Origin: Shinisaurus crocodilurus
Taxonomy: Eukaryota > Chordata > Lepidosauria > Squamata > Shinisauridae
Length of the DNA: 64,000 nucleotides
Assembly: GCA_021292165.1 (NCBI GenBank)
Contig: JAHFWL010001297.1
Span: 1 to 64,000 of the forward strand
Direction: 5' to 3'
Part shown: piece by piece, positions 39,855 through 49,722 of the stretch
Layout of the letters: each line of letters opens with the position of its first letter
How positions within the stretch are numbered: position 1 is the stretch's first letter
Made by a program: the position numbers and the translations under genes
The notes under the pieces: model-generated
Database searches by the model: none
Seen by the model: only the letters and a program-made list of their open reading frames with translations
What the model was told of the DNA's origin: nothing

Positions 39855-40590
39855 CTCTAGCCTCACTATTTCTCTCCCTCAAGCCCTTTCCTCGCTATTT
39901 CTCTCCCTTCCCTGTCCCTAGCCCTCTTCTTTCTCTCCCTTTCCCCCCACTAGCTTTGCTCTTTCTCTCCCACTCACACCTTTATCTTGCGGTTTCTTTC
40001 CACCCCCAGCCTCTAGCCACGCTATTTCTCCCCCCACCCACCCCCAACCTCTTTACCTCATTGTTTCTCCCCACTCCTAGTCTGTAGCCTCTTTTCAGTG
40101 TTGGAGCCGGATAACTTGGACCACATCTGCACTGCAGTTGAACTTGCCTTCTATTGGATGCTGATACTTCACTGCTCTTGTATTAAAATTACATTTTGTG
40201 AGGTGGCTTATTCTAAGGCAATTGAACTGTCTGTAAGATGTGTGGCTATGCTTTCAGATTTCCATCTGCATCCTCCTCTCCCTCCCTTCCCCTATTTCAA
40301 TCTTGTGCATTGCTTACAGTGCCTAATATTTGTATCATATGCTGTTTACTATTGAGGCTAAATTTTTGTACAGTTCTGGGAGTGACAATCAAGACAATCA
40401 AGGCCTCTCAGATCCTCATCTTTTCAGCTCTTGGATCCTAATCTTTTGAACTGGGGGGCGGCGAGGAAATTTGCTTTCCATCCTCATATCTTTTCACATC
40501 ATTCTTCACTGAAACAGGGAGATTTGTTCCTTTTCCTCCTAGAACATGTTCAGTACAGTAGCGCTGTTCTACACCATTGCTCATATTGTC
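39855..40590. other. C/T-rich degenerate tandem, then unrecognised DNA
   Basis: 39660-40095 has repeated 'ctctagcc.c.ctatttctc' phrases about 50-60 bp apart, a degenerate pyrimidine tandem. Nothing coding after it. Confidence 0.45.
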
Positions 40591-40599
40591 AGTGGATGA

Positions 40600-40790
40600 T
40601 TATGAAACTGGCTTATATCGAGCCAGAACATTGGTCCATCAAGTTCAGTATTGATTTCTCTGACTGGCAGCGGCTCAGGAAGGGGTGTTTTTCAGTCTTG
40701 AGATGCTTTTAACTGGAGGTGCTGGAAACTGATCCTAGGACATTCTGCTTGCAAAGTATGTGCTTTTAACACTGAGCTCTGGCCATTTCC
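40600..40790 (-). mobile_element. Diverged tRNA-derived SINE
   Basis: 'gaacattggtccatcaagttc', shortened here, then 'tgactggcagcggctcagg' and 'ttctgcttgcaaagtatgtg' match the minus-strand SINEs at 53892 and 60219, with many changes. Confidence 0.5.
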
Positions 40791-41032
40791 AAATACAAGT
40801 CAAAGGTACATCTAGTTTCAGACAACAAGCAGAGCATGAGTTAAGATCCAGGGTTTGCTCTGAACAGTAAGCAGCGTACATTTCCTCTGTACTTCTGTTT
40901 ACTTTTGGATTTGAAATGAGCATTTGGAACGTTTGAATTTTTTTATTAAAACTGTTCAGTTTCCTGATTCATTGCCTGAAGACTGCTGCTTGCACTTGGC
41001 TTAAGTATTATCAATATTTCAGCAGGCATACT

Positions 41033-41308
41033 ATGGAGATAACTCCAGGGGTGCTGCTGGATTCATCATTGCCAGTGGAAGCCCAAGTAACTTCTGTGGT
41101 GAGGAGTGCCTATTACCAGCTTCGGTTGATATGTCAACTGTGCCCTTTCCTGGACAGGGATAGCCTGGCCACTGTAGTCCATGCACAGGTGACCTCACTT
41201 TTAGATTACTGTAATGCATTTTATGTGGGGCTACCCTTGTGCTTGTTCCGGAAGCTGCAGCTGGTGCAGAATGTGGGGGCCAAAATGCTGAGTGGGGCGC
41301 CTGGCTGA
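41033..41308 (+). pseudogene. L2-like ORF2 reverse-transcriptase C-terminal remnant
   Basis: 91 codons with the L2 family order: GVLLDSSLPVEAQVTSVVRS, then YYQLRLICQLCPFL, then TVVHAQVTSLLDYCNAFYVG and a final RKLQLVQNVGAKMLSGAP. These lie after the catalytic YADD box in intact elements; the box itself is missing. The same family in opposite orientation is at 52108-52735. Dead copy. Confidence 0.75.
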
Positions 41309-41393
41309 GCACTTATTACACTGGTGTTGAAGCAACGGCACTGGCTACCTATTAGCTACCAAGCCAAGTTCAGGGTCTTGCTGTTGGAATATT

Positions 41394-41619
41394 GAGAGCC
41401 AGTGTGGTGTAGTGGTTAGAGCGTTGGACTGGGACTCAGGAGATCCAGGTTCTAGTCCCCGCTCTGCCATGAAACTCGCTGGGTGACTTTGGGTCAGTCA
41501 CTGACTCTCAGCCTAACCTACCTTACAGGGTTGTTGTTGTGAGGATAAAATGGAGAGGAGGAGGACTATGTAAGCCACCTTGGGTTCCTTGCAGGAAAAA
41601 AGGCGGGGTATAAATAAAT
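41394..41619 (+). mobile_element. Sauria-type SINE inside the L2-like LINE
   Basis: Starts 'gagagccagtgtggtgtagtg', cut here to 20 bases: agagccagtgtggtgtagtg. It has intact box A and box B (GGTTCTAGTCC), the full body with one extra GTT, and a short AAATAAATT tail. It is the best preserved copy in the window. Confidence 0.9.
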
Positions 41620-41704
41620 TATGGGACCAAGTTACCTGGTGGATCACCTTCGTCGGGGGAGGCCTTGCTGGTTGTATTGAGACCTGCAGATTGCCATCTG
41701 GTGG

Positions 41705-42443
41705 TGTTGCAAAAATATGCTCAGAGTCCTCTCCCGGAGGGCCAATACTCGAGGAAAGGGAAGCAGCACACCAGAAGTGAGTTTTTAAAGTTTTATTTTT
41801 GCAAAAAGGCTCAGCCCTGTGGCTCGCGCCAGGATCAGAGGCTGAACAAAGGGAAAAGGAAACATGCAGGTCTTTTTATGCTTTTGCACTCATTGGTTCA
41901 TTCATTTTCAGCAAATCAAATGTGTTCACCTAAACATGCTAACCAATCACGTACATTCATTTGAACATGGCAACAACCAATCAGAGACATTTCTTTGAAC
42001 ATAGTACGGTAAGTATCTGTCTTTAGTTACATATAAGGCTATCTATCCCTTCTTCCCTTGGCTAGGTTGATGCTTCTCATGACCTTTAGGGCACCCGAGA
42101 TATTAGGTGTCTCATGAATTTGCTATTCTTGGTACCCCTTATTAATCGAAGAAACTCTTCTTTCATTTGTACATCTGGAGTTGGCACCTGAGAATACACA
42201 TCAGGGATGAGACTCTGGCCAAGGAGAAGATATGGCGGTGCCAGACATACAACTAAACAAAGAAGCGACACAACTCTTCAAGGTTCTCTGGCTAAAATAG
42301 CAACTGGCAGATGGGCAAGGTTAGGAGAGCAGAGAGATTAATACATCTAACGATGTGTGCTATATACAGCCTTGTTGATTACATGTGTATGATGGAACTT
42401 TATATTTACACTTTGTAAATATACCATGTCCACTTTTCTAACA
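41705..42443 (-). mobile_element. Solo LTR of an endogenous retrovirus-like element (739 bp)
   Basis: Plus-strand ends TGTTGCAAAA...TTCTAACA. GTGG is duplicated at 41701-41704 and 42444-42447, and removing the LTR plus one GTGG rejoins the L2-like sequence. On the minus strand two inverted CCAAT boxes (41941-41947, 41975-41981) precede a TATA box GCATAAAAAGA (41871-41881), then AATAAAA (41791-41798): a compact U3-R-U5. A 4-bp duplication is typical of class I (gamma-type) retroviruses. No gag, pol or env remains. Confidence 0.85.
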
Positions 42444-42760
42444 GTGGCAAACTGGAAATGGTCCTTCTTCGTGGTGGCACCCACTTTATGGAATGCCCCC
42501 ACCCTTATATTCAGGAGGCACCAACTGTGGTGTGTTTTAGGTGCCTGTTAAAGACCCATCTCTTTATCCAAACCTTTCCTGAATGGTTTTGCTACTCAGT
42601 TAGCTTGTTTAGTACTTACTGTGGTTTTAGTTTTGGTTTTCCATAATGAGGCTTCGTATTTATTATGATGTATTTTAATTTTTGATTTTGTGAACCACTG
42701 AGAGCTATTTTTGGTTAGTGGTATATAAACTGATTAAATAAATAAATAAATAATGTGAAA

Positions 42761-43097
42761 TGAAAGAGACATCTTTCATTTTTTAATGGCAGTAGTTTGT
42801 GTTCACATCACCTTCTCATGTGCAGAGATAGTCTTCTGTCATGTCCTTCGAAGTAGTATAATGCCGGCTTCGATGAGCCATGGAATGTGAGCTGTACAAA
42901 GGGGAAGGGTATGGAATGGGGAGGAAAGAGCATGGGGAGTGTCGGTTTAAAAAAAGGTTATTGGAGCGGAGCAAGAGGAAAAACAGTGAGCAGGAGAGGA
43001 AGGAAAAGAGGCAGCTGAAGGCAAACAGAAAAAGAGGAAGAGGGACTGAAAGCAAAAGGAAACAAGAAGGAATTATGCATACAGTGCAGTGACAGCC
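42761..43097. other. No recognisable gene; purine-rich tract
   Basis: 42895-43075 is A/G-rich (Lys/Arg/Glu low-complexity frame on plus, Leu/Ser/Phe on minus). I regard both frames as artefacts. Confidence 0.5.
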
Positions 43098-43377
43098 ACC
43101 AGCTTGGTCCTGGTTGGCTTTAGAAGGGAATAAGACAAATTCATGGACGATAAGGTTATCAATGGCTACTACTCATGATGGCTGTATATTACCTCCAGTA
43201 CCAGAGGCTGTATGCCTCTCAATACCAGTTGCTGGGGAACATGAGCAGGAGGGTGCTGTTGCACTCATGTCCTACTAGTGGGCTTCCCATAGGCATCCAC
43301 TTGGCCACTGTAGGAACACAATGCTGGACTAGATAGGCCTTTGGTTTGATCCAGCACAGCTCTTCTTATTTTCTTAC
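43098..43377 (+). mobile_element. CR1 LINE 3' UTR
   Basis: 'ttagaagggaataagacaaa' through 'ggctgtatattacctccagt' and 'gatccagcacagctcttctt', uninterrupted. It shows the empty-site sequence for the hAT insertion at 6722-7384. Confidence 0.85.
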
Positions 43378-43429
43378 CTTGTCTGCCATGTGCACGAAGG
43401 TGGCCACTCACACAGCCCAGTAAACTAAT

Positions 43430-43794
43430 CAGTGCCAGCTCCAGGTTTTTGAGGGCCCTTTAGCAAGGCACTTTCAATGGGTCTCCTCCCTCAGTTAATC
43501 TACCTTCTCACCACTATTGTCACCAGCTGCTATTGCTCCTCATCCTCTGTCTCATCATTACTGCCATTTGCATGCTTGGCAGGTGGTGGGCCAGTGAACA
43601 AGCAGGCAGTGGCATCTACTGTTCCTCCTCGTCGTCCACCACCATTGTCTGGGCCAGAGTGAGAGGCAGGTGAACAAGCAGGTTGCAATGGAGAAGAGGA
43701 GGAGCAAGTCCAGGGGGCTCTTGGCAGTTGACCTCTGCTGAGGTGTGGGCCCTCCGCAGGTGCCCAACCATACTTACCCTTGATGCCGGCCCTG
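43430..43794 (+). mobile_element. Probable hAT-type element
   Basis: Starts CAGTGCCAGCTCCAGG and ends TTGATGCCGGCCCTG. Flanks AAACTAAT and AAACTCGC match 5/8. The interior is CTG/CCT-rich. Assignment rests mainly on terminal similarity to the CAGGGCCGG family. Confidence 0.45.
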
Positions 43795-43803
43795 AAACTC
43801 GCC

Positions 43804-44260
43804 ACATAATTAACAGTGGTTTGTAATCTGAGCGTTTATGTTGGTTATTGTAAACTTGTTAACAGCTGGGAGATTAATGATAGCAAGGAAATGGAAAGTC
43901 CAACATGTTTTTTTTCAATTGTTGATTGGTACAAGGAGGTATGGGACATTGCTGTAAATGATAAGTTAACTTGCTGTATTAAATGCAAAAAGGGACAATT
44001 AAAGAGAAATAATTTTAAGGAAATTTGGGGGCCATTTTTAGATTTTGTCTTGTGTTAGTCAAGGGAAAAGGGAGCATGCCTTGTCAAGATATGATGTTTT
44101 TTGGGAATATTGAGTAATAGGGGAATATAAAGGATGAATATTCTTTGGTCCTGTATGGTGAAGGGGACACTGTAGTTGTTATTTGTATGTTGGTATGGTT
44201 TTTGTTGTATATTATTTGAAACTCTAAATAAATAAATATTTTTTTTTTAAAAAGTACTGA
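43804..44260 (+). mobile_element. L1 LINE 3' end, copy 1
   Basis: Contains a short ORF2 remnant (pseudogene below), a 3' UTR 'gtatggtttttgttgtatat', and ends AAATAAATATTTTTTTTTTAAAA. It aligns to 44990-45410 of copy 2 over the whole length. Confidence 0.75.
43816..44058 (+). pseudogene. L1 ORF2 C-terminal remnant (short)
   Basis: The last ~45 codons (IVDWYKEVWDIAVNDKLTCC, then IKCKKGQLKRNNFKEIW) match residues 146-195 of the neighbouring remnant at 44628-45263. The first ~30 codons are out of frame relative to that copy, so there is a frameshift near 43900. Non-functional. Confidence 0.75.
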
Positions 44261-44479
44261 GTCATAGCAGACCAGCTCTGAATCGATCCGTGCAAACCAG
44301 CTCTGAATCAGTCTGGGCCATTTTCCGAAGCAGGGTCCAAGTCGAAGCTGGTCAGTGCACACCTCTAGTGGAAACTTCACCTGGTCCAGAATGCAACAGA
44401 CCATTTGTGACCTGGGGCTACATGCAGGGAGCATATTCTATCAATTTTGTGAGATCTTTACTATATTTGGGAGACAAAT

Positions 44480-44560
44480 TCAAGATGTAATACACTAAGG
44501 GCACAATCCTATGGCCCTCTGAGCTTGCCTGTGTGGCCATAGGATTGGTCGGACTCCCCG
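44480..44560. mobile_element. Short GGGCACAATCCTATGGC palindrome
   Basis: 'aagggcacaatcctatggcc' and 'gtggccataggattggtc' form a ~17-bp inverted repeat with a 20-bp loop, a minimal relative of the foldback at 17857-17990. Confidence 0.45.
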
Positions 44561-44624
44561 CTGTGACCTCAGAAATCCCTTCCGAGGCTGCAGTGGACAA
44601 GAACAAGATGACCAGCTAAAAGCA

Positions 44625-45415
44625 GTTTTGGATAATGAATTTGAAGAGGTGACCTTGAAGGTGGGTTGGAACAACGTATGGGACAGACGGATTGTGAAAG
44701 TGATGTCAATTAGGATAAAGGAGAATTTCTATAAACTAATTTGGAGATGGTACTTAACTCCAGTAAGATTAAATAGAATAGATAATAATTGTTCTGCATT
44801 TTGTTGGAGAGGATGTCAGGAAAAAGGGACATATGCTCATATGTGGTGGAGTTGTAAAAATGTACTGGTTTTTTGGCGAGAGGTTTTTACAGAAATATCG
44901 GAAATTATTGGTATTAACTTAGAGGTCTGTCCAAAACTAGCTTTGTTATCAATAACGGAGAAACTTATTTGTGACCAAAATACAAAGGAATTAATTGTAA
45001 ACTTGTTAACTGTGGCTAGGCTAATGATAGCGAGAAAATGGAAAGAACAACATGTTTTCCTAATAACTGACTGGTATAAGGAAGTTTGGGATATAGCCTT
45101 AAACGATAAACTAACTTGTAGTATCAAATGCAAAAAAGGACAATTAAAGAAGAATAACTTTATGGATATATGGAATCAATTATTAGACTATGTATTAATA
45201 AAGGGGAAGGGGAGCATGCCTTGTCAGGATATGTTATATTTTTGGAATTTGGAATTCATTTGATCAAGGGGATGGAAGTATATAAAGTGGTCCCTTGGAG
45301 GGTGGGGGGTGCACTTTATGATTTATTGTATATAGTTTACATTATATTTTTGTGTTATTCTTGTATTTTGTTACATTTTGTTTTGAAAAGTAAATAAAAA
45401 TTTAAAAATAATTTT
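44625..45415 (+). mobile_element. L1 LINE 3' end, copy 2
   Basis: ORF2 C-terminal frame, a ~100-bp 3' UTR (tgtgttattcttgtattttg, ttacattttgttttgaaaag) and an A/T tail TAAATAAAAATTTAAAAA. The 65-bp insertion at 31453-31517 derives from the same family. Confidence 0.85.
44628..45263 (+). pseudogene. L1 ORF2 C-terminal domain (211 codons)
   Basis: The cysteine-rich motif is present: FCWRGCQEKGTYAHMWWSCK, residues 58-77, spacing C-x3-C-x7-H-x4-C. It lies at the C-terminus of L1 ORF2 after the reverse transcriptase and is needed for retrotransposition in studied L1s. A conserved tail follows (NLLTVARLMIARKWKEQ; WYKEVWDIALNDKLTC). The frame is uninterrupted and closed by TGA after 45261. Endonuclease and RT are missing, so it is a 5'-truncated copy. 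The initial Met is incidental. Confidence 0.85.
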
Positions 45416-45504
45416 TTTTTTTTAAAAAAAATTGCAGTGGAGAGTCCACCCATGGAGCGCCCTTCCCCCCACCTCGCAGCCAGAGCGGTCCTTTCTGCGC
45501 CATC

Positions 45505-45690
45505 TTGGAACCAAAGACAGAAGGCTGTCTTTGGTTCCAGCATGGGGGGGAGTGTTGTTCCCAGGACTGGGGCGGGGAGGAGCGAGGCACCGCTATCGTA
45601 TGAAGAATCCAAGTAGTGCCTCAGCCTCTCCTCCTCGTGAGAAGAGGAAAAACATTTAGACGGCTGAAACCAACCGTCTAAATGTTTTGG
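45505..45690. repeat. Two perfect short hairpins
   Basis: 'tggaaccaaagacag' pairs with 'ctgtctttggttcca' around AAGG (45508-45541). 'aaacatttagacgg' pairs with 'ccgtctaaatgttt' (45648-45685). They may be parts of one decayed foldback element. Confidence 0.7.
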
Positions 45691-46003
45691 AGGGCAAGGG
45701 GACCACGGAGGCAATCCTAGCCATCACGGCTCTTCCCACCTTCCATTGGATGCTCGTAATCCTCTGAGTTCGGAGGGTTACAGGCACCCACATTGGATGG
45801 GGTTGTAAATATTCGTGGTCATGGTTATTTGAGAGACATCTTCCATATGAGCCCCTGTGTACTTTGCACCATCAGTGTAAACAACAGCTAATGTAAGTGT
45901 ACCCCAGGCCAACACACTGTTTTGTTTTGGAAACACACATTCGCTGAAACCTGACGTCTGCATTTAGGACCGCTGGGTTTCTGTAACCTTAGTAGTGCAG
46001 CCT

Positions 46004-47172
46004 GGGCCGGATCTACATTACACTGTATATTGTCAGTTAGCAGAACGGTACTGCTATATTCACCTTCCGCAGTCACTACTCGCAGGGCACTCTCTTGTTA
46101 AATGTATTGCAGTCATCCCAGTTTGCCATCCCACATCTAACTCCGTGGCGGTAGAACTGGGCGTTGCCTTGAACACACAGAGGAAATGGCCCTTTAAGAG
46201 AAAGGGTTTTGTTTTGTTTTGGTTAATCAGCTGTGTGAAGGTGCAGCGGAGCGAACATGCGAAGCAGCGAGATTGGCTGTTGTTTTTTTTAAAAAAAACT
46301 TATCCTGCCCCATGCAGCCACACAAAGGAGAAGGAGAAGGAGAAGGGAGGAGACTGTCTTCCGCCATCTTCCCTTGAGGTGAAACCAATTTCCCAAAGCA
46401 GCCTTCTGCCCCCTATCCCCTCCGCCCACCGCTAAGGTTCCCAAGCACAATCTCCATTGAAATAAATGTGATTTACCTGGAAGCAAGGCCAGTGAAGAGA
46501 ATGTGATTTACTTCTGAGTAGACATGCCTTTTGTCCAACTTGCACCTTCTTGTTTTTTGGGCAGGGGTGGGAGAAAGCGGCTGTTAAAACAAGGAGAAAA
46601 GAAGGAGCTGGGGTGAAGCCAGCAGACAGAGAAGCCGTGAGGGGAGAGAGGCAGGAAAGCAATCTCTGCTTCGCCGAACCCCCAACACAGGTTGGGGAGA
46701 CAAACGTGGGATGTTCCCCACCCCTCGAGCCGTTTGATATTTCTTCTGCTTGGAGGTGCACAGGAACATTTACAAACACCCCCCCCCCATCAACAAGCTT
46801 CCGAGGAAGAAGTTGAACTGCCGCACAACAACAATGGCAGATACCTCTGTTCCCCACCAGTTTGGGAGACACACTTAATGCCGCATTTCCCCCACCCCTC
46901 GGAAACAATTGGCTAACTCCAGGGATGACACTTTTGTGGCCACGCCTTGGCTGAACAATGACAGCTGCAGTTTAGCACACACTAGGCGCGCACTGTGACA
47001 GTGAACTGCAATAACTGGGGGAAAAAAGTGATAAACCTAGTCTGGGAAATTCCGGAAGAAACAAAGAACGATTACGCAAGACTAGCACTACCGGCACTGA
47101 AAGCTGCATGTGTCGTGTGCCCCACAAGTCACGGCAGCGATATAGTACGGCAATAAACCTTAGGTGTGGATT
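46004..47172 (+). repeat. Unclassified ~1.17-kb repeat Y, copy B
   Basis: Left end 'gggccggatctacattaca' and right end 'aggtgtggattggccc' are short approximate inverse termini, suggesting a DNA-transposon-derived element. Interior blocks shared with 20980-22020 include 'gaaatggccctttaagag', 'ggagaaggagaagggagg', 'gtgatttacttctgagtag' and 'agtttagcacacact'. A frame on the minus strand at 46432-46908 is not convincing. Confidence 0.55.
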
Positions 47173-47491
47173 GGCCCCTGAACTATCAAGCTCCATTGAC
47201 CTTTCCCAAATTTAAATGTTAATGAAATTTCATTAGTAGGTACAACATTTGTCTGCATGGAAAATTCAGACTCAATCCAAGTGACTGAAATTTGTTCAGC
47301 AGATTGCTGGAACCAGAGGATGGTAGTTGTTGTTTTTAACTCCTGGTCTTTCAGCAAATATGAAATGTCTATACATATCATATAGTCAATAAGCATCGTG
47401 AATAATATATTAGCACAGATGTGTATAGCCTGTCAATACAAAATGGACAGTAGTCTTTAGAAAGAAAGCTTTCAGCAGTGTTTGTTACAGG
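47173..47491. other. No recognisable gene or repeat
   Basis: AT-rich, nothing recognised. Confidence 0.4.
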
Positions 47492-47588
47492 GTTGGGTCC
47501 ATGATCTACCTTCCGCAAGAGGAAGGGTCTTTCCTTGAGAGGAAGGGCTCCACTTGTGGAAGGTCCCTCCAGCTGACTTTGCGGGATT

Positions 47589-47627
<39 letters not shown>

Positions 47628-47765
47628 ACAGTTCACTCCATTCAGCAGGATCCTGACTCTCTGTGTTACATTTTCAGGAGGCTGGAGTAGCTGCCATGGA
47701 ATGGAAGAGGTGGGGAAGTCGACTTCTACAAGAGCAGTTGATCCAGCTTAAATCTGGATCCAATA
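47492..47765 (+). repeat. Unclassified repeat X, copy 3
   Basis: Starts 'gggttgggtccatgatctac' and ends 'aatctggatccaat', inverse-type ends. Contains 'gtggaaggtccctccagctg', a (CA)n array at 47590-47626 and 'attcagcaggatcctgactc'. The CA array replaces the short 'cacacacac' of copy 2. Confidence 0.6.
47590..47626. repeat. (CA)n microsatellite
   Basis: About 18 CA dinucleotides within repeat X copy 3. Confidence 0.95.
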
Positions 47766-47769
47766 GTAT

Positions 47770-48636
47770 GTTATTGTTGCTATGTGGGTTTTAGCGGGTC
47801 ACAAAGGAAGGCTGAGGCTTTGCCTTTTCTTGGTGAAAGAAATAGCAGGTTTCTGAGGCCCACAACAAGTAGAATTCTAAGATCTCGTCCAGCACCGTTG
47901 CAAGCTCTCCCGTTGCCATGCACACCACTGCAGCCACACCTCCCTCCCTACTCACCCCCCCTTTGCTTCCACGTCTGTCTCCCTCCCTCCCTCCGCTGCC
48001 ACATCTCCTTGCCTGCCCCCCCATCGCTGCCACCTCGTCTCCCATCCGTCTACCCCACTGCTGCTGCTACTTGCTCTGCAGATCCTCTCACAGTGAGCGG
48101 CGAGCAGGCACTCTGAAGAGCCAGGTCGGCCGAAAACACCACTGGAACGGTTCTTCAGAGAGCTGGCCAGGCCCAAATGCTTGGCTCTGAGGGGTCCTTC
48201 TTTAAAATGAGGCATTGTGGGATGGTTGCCCCAGGAGAATGCCAGGCTGGTGGCAGCTCCGGAGAGCTCTGCTAGCTCTGTCTTTCTATTGTGACGTTTG
48301 CCACAGCTCTCTGGAGCACCTGTTGCAGTGCCGCCTCACCGGAGTGAGGCAGTGGTAGCATGCAGCAGGTCCTCCTGGCAGGTGGCGGCGGCGGGAGCGT
48401 GCCATTTGCCGTTCCTCTCCCTCTGCTGCCTGAGGCGGGGGATTCACCTCAGGGTCGGTCCTGCTCTGGTCCCTCTCTTCATGGTGAAGCTTGAGTCACA
48501 ATGTCCTTTTGGCGTTTCAGAGGAAGTGAGTTTCTTTACCCATGTTGCATTTTAGATTTCCCATAATGCCCCCTTTGTAGCATTCCTTCAGGGCATTGTG
48601 GGGAATGTTTATAGCTGCCTGCCATTGCTGCTACTG
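47770..48636. other. No recognisable gene; C/T-rich tract
   Basis: 47900-48110 is CTCC/CTGC-rich, giving Pro/Ser/Leu frames on plus and Gly/Arg frames on minus. 'ctgcctgaggcgggggattc', 'agggtcggtcctg' (48431-48463) resembles a hAT MITE end. Confidence 0.4.
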
Positions 48637-48830
48637 CACAGGCAGAGGCCTATCAAGGAAGGCCTATCAAGGGAAGCGCACAGGCAGAGGCCTATCAAGG
48701 AAGGCCTATCAAGGGAAGCGCACAGGTAGAGGCCTACCAAGGAAGGCCTATCAAGGGAAGCGCACAGGCAGAGGCCTATCAAGGAAGGCCTATCAAGGGA
48801 AGCGCACAGGCAGAGGCCTATCAAGGCAGG
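48637..48830. repeat. 42-bp minisatellite, 4.6 copies
   Basis: Unit 'cacaggcagaggcctatcaa', 'ggaaggcctatcaagggaag', 'cg' repeated at 48637, 48679, 48721, 48763 and partly 48805, nearly without mismatch. Inside each unit 'aggcctatcaagg' is itself repeated. Because 42 is a multiple of 3, frames stay open on both strands with a 14-residue period. These are consequences of the array, not evidence for a protein. Confidence 0.95.
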
Positions 48831-49450
48831 TGGGAGCACACCTCTGCCAAGGGCCCCCTCAAACTGGGCCCTGCTCCTTCCAAGGCTCAGATCTGGAGCC
48901 AGCCCTGGACTTGAGCCAACTGGAGTAGCCAACCCTCCTCTGCCATTGGCTAGGTAAAAAGTAGCCTACAGGACAATCGACAATTGATATCTTGTCAATT
49001 CCTGGCCCGGGGGCGGGGCGGGGGCTGCTGTGCTTTTGATAGCTGTGTTTCAGAGAACAGTTTGGTAAGTATCACCTCTACTACTAAAACACTATAACAA
49101 AAGGCATGACAACTGCCAAATGTCTTTTTGCTGTTAAAGGCAGAGGTCAGAACACTGTTGGTGTCAGGTATTGGCATCCCTGCAAGAGACCACATTGGCC
49201 ATTCTCAGCAGTTAAGAGCTCCTGAATAGCTTCAGAGAGCATGGCATTCCTGCAGCTTATCTCTTCTTTGCAATTCCTTACAGGACTTCCTGTGAAAGGA
49301 ATTGTTCAAGAAAACAAATGTATAGTAGGGGACACCATCTGTGCTCAAGGGCCAGAGAGGATCTTGGTGATAACACTGTTACTTTGTACAAATAAAATCC
49401 ATTCAGTTTCATCTTGGTGCAAAACAAAAACAAGGGTGAATAGACACCTT
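48831..49450. other. No recognisable gene or repeat
   Basis: Nothing recognised beyond a G/C-rich patch near 49005-49025. Confidence 0.4.
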
Positions 49451-49454
49451 AGTC

Positions 49455-49530
49455 CACATTCTGACACAATGTGTCAGAATGTGACACAATTAGTTTATTG
49501 TGTCACATTCTGACACAATAAACTAATGGG
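49455..49530. repeat. Overlapping perfect palindromes
   Basis: CATTCTGACACAATGTGTCAGAATG is a near-palindrome quoted here by halves: cattctgacacaa / tgtgtcagaatg. It is followed by 'ttagtttattgtgtca' pairing exactly with 'tgacacaataaactaa' around CATTC. Compact foldback sequence. Confidence 0.85.
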
Positions 49531-49633
49531 CATGATCCAGCCAAAACTGAGCACTTTCCCCCACTAATTTCAGTGGAAGAGAGCTAAGCACACACTTCAT
49601 TTTTTTCCATGGAAATCAATAAGAAACTGAGGC

Positions 49634-49722
49634 TGCTGCAATCCTGCACCCAGTTTCCTGGGAGTAATCCCCATTAAACCCAATGGGACTTACTTTTGAG
49701 TAGACAGGTTATAGGGTTGCAC
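49634..49722. mobile_element. Palindromic MITE, GCAATCCTATGC family
   Basis: 'gctgcaatcctgcacccag', 'ctgggagtaatccccatt' opposite 'aatgggacttacttttgag', 'gttatagggttgcac'. Same family as 13165-13248. Confidence 0.6.

Larger units (their letters stand above)
41029..42760 (+). mobile_element. L2-like LINE 3' part, split by a SINE and an LTR
   Basis: Three segments read as one LINE: 41029-41393 (RT C-terminal coding), 41620-41704 and 42444-42760 (ORF end and 3' UTR ending in tandem AAAT). Sequence breaks coincide exactly with the Sauria SINE (41394-41619) and the solo LTR (41705-42443). The segment after the LTR resumes with 'gtggcaaactggaaatgg'. Confidence 0.7.

Noticed and set aside
42816..43092. 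Lys/Arg/Glu-rich and Leu/Phe-rich frames
   Set aside because: Opposite strands of one purine-rich tract, with no motif.
46432..46908. 158-codon minus frame in repeat Y
   Set aside because: Cys/Ser/Leu-rich without motifs. The corresponding region of the other repeat Y copy is not open in the same way.
48637..48830. Possible CRISPR array
   Set aside because: Units are contiguous and near-identical without variable spacers, and the surroundings are vertebrate repeats.
48596..48932. Repeat-protein-like frames of 110 (plus) and 107 (minus) codons
   Set aside because: The 42-bp minisatellite period is divisible by three and keeps frames open on both strands. No start context or similarity supports a protein.
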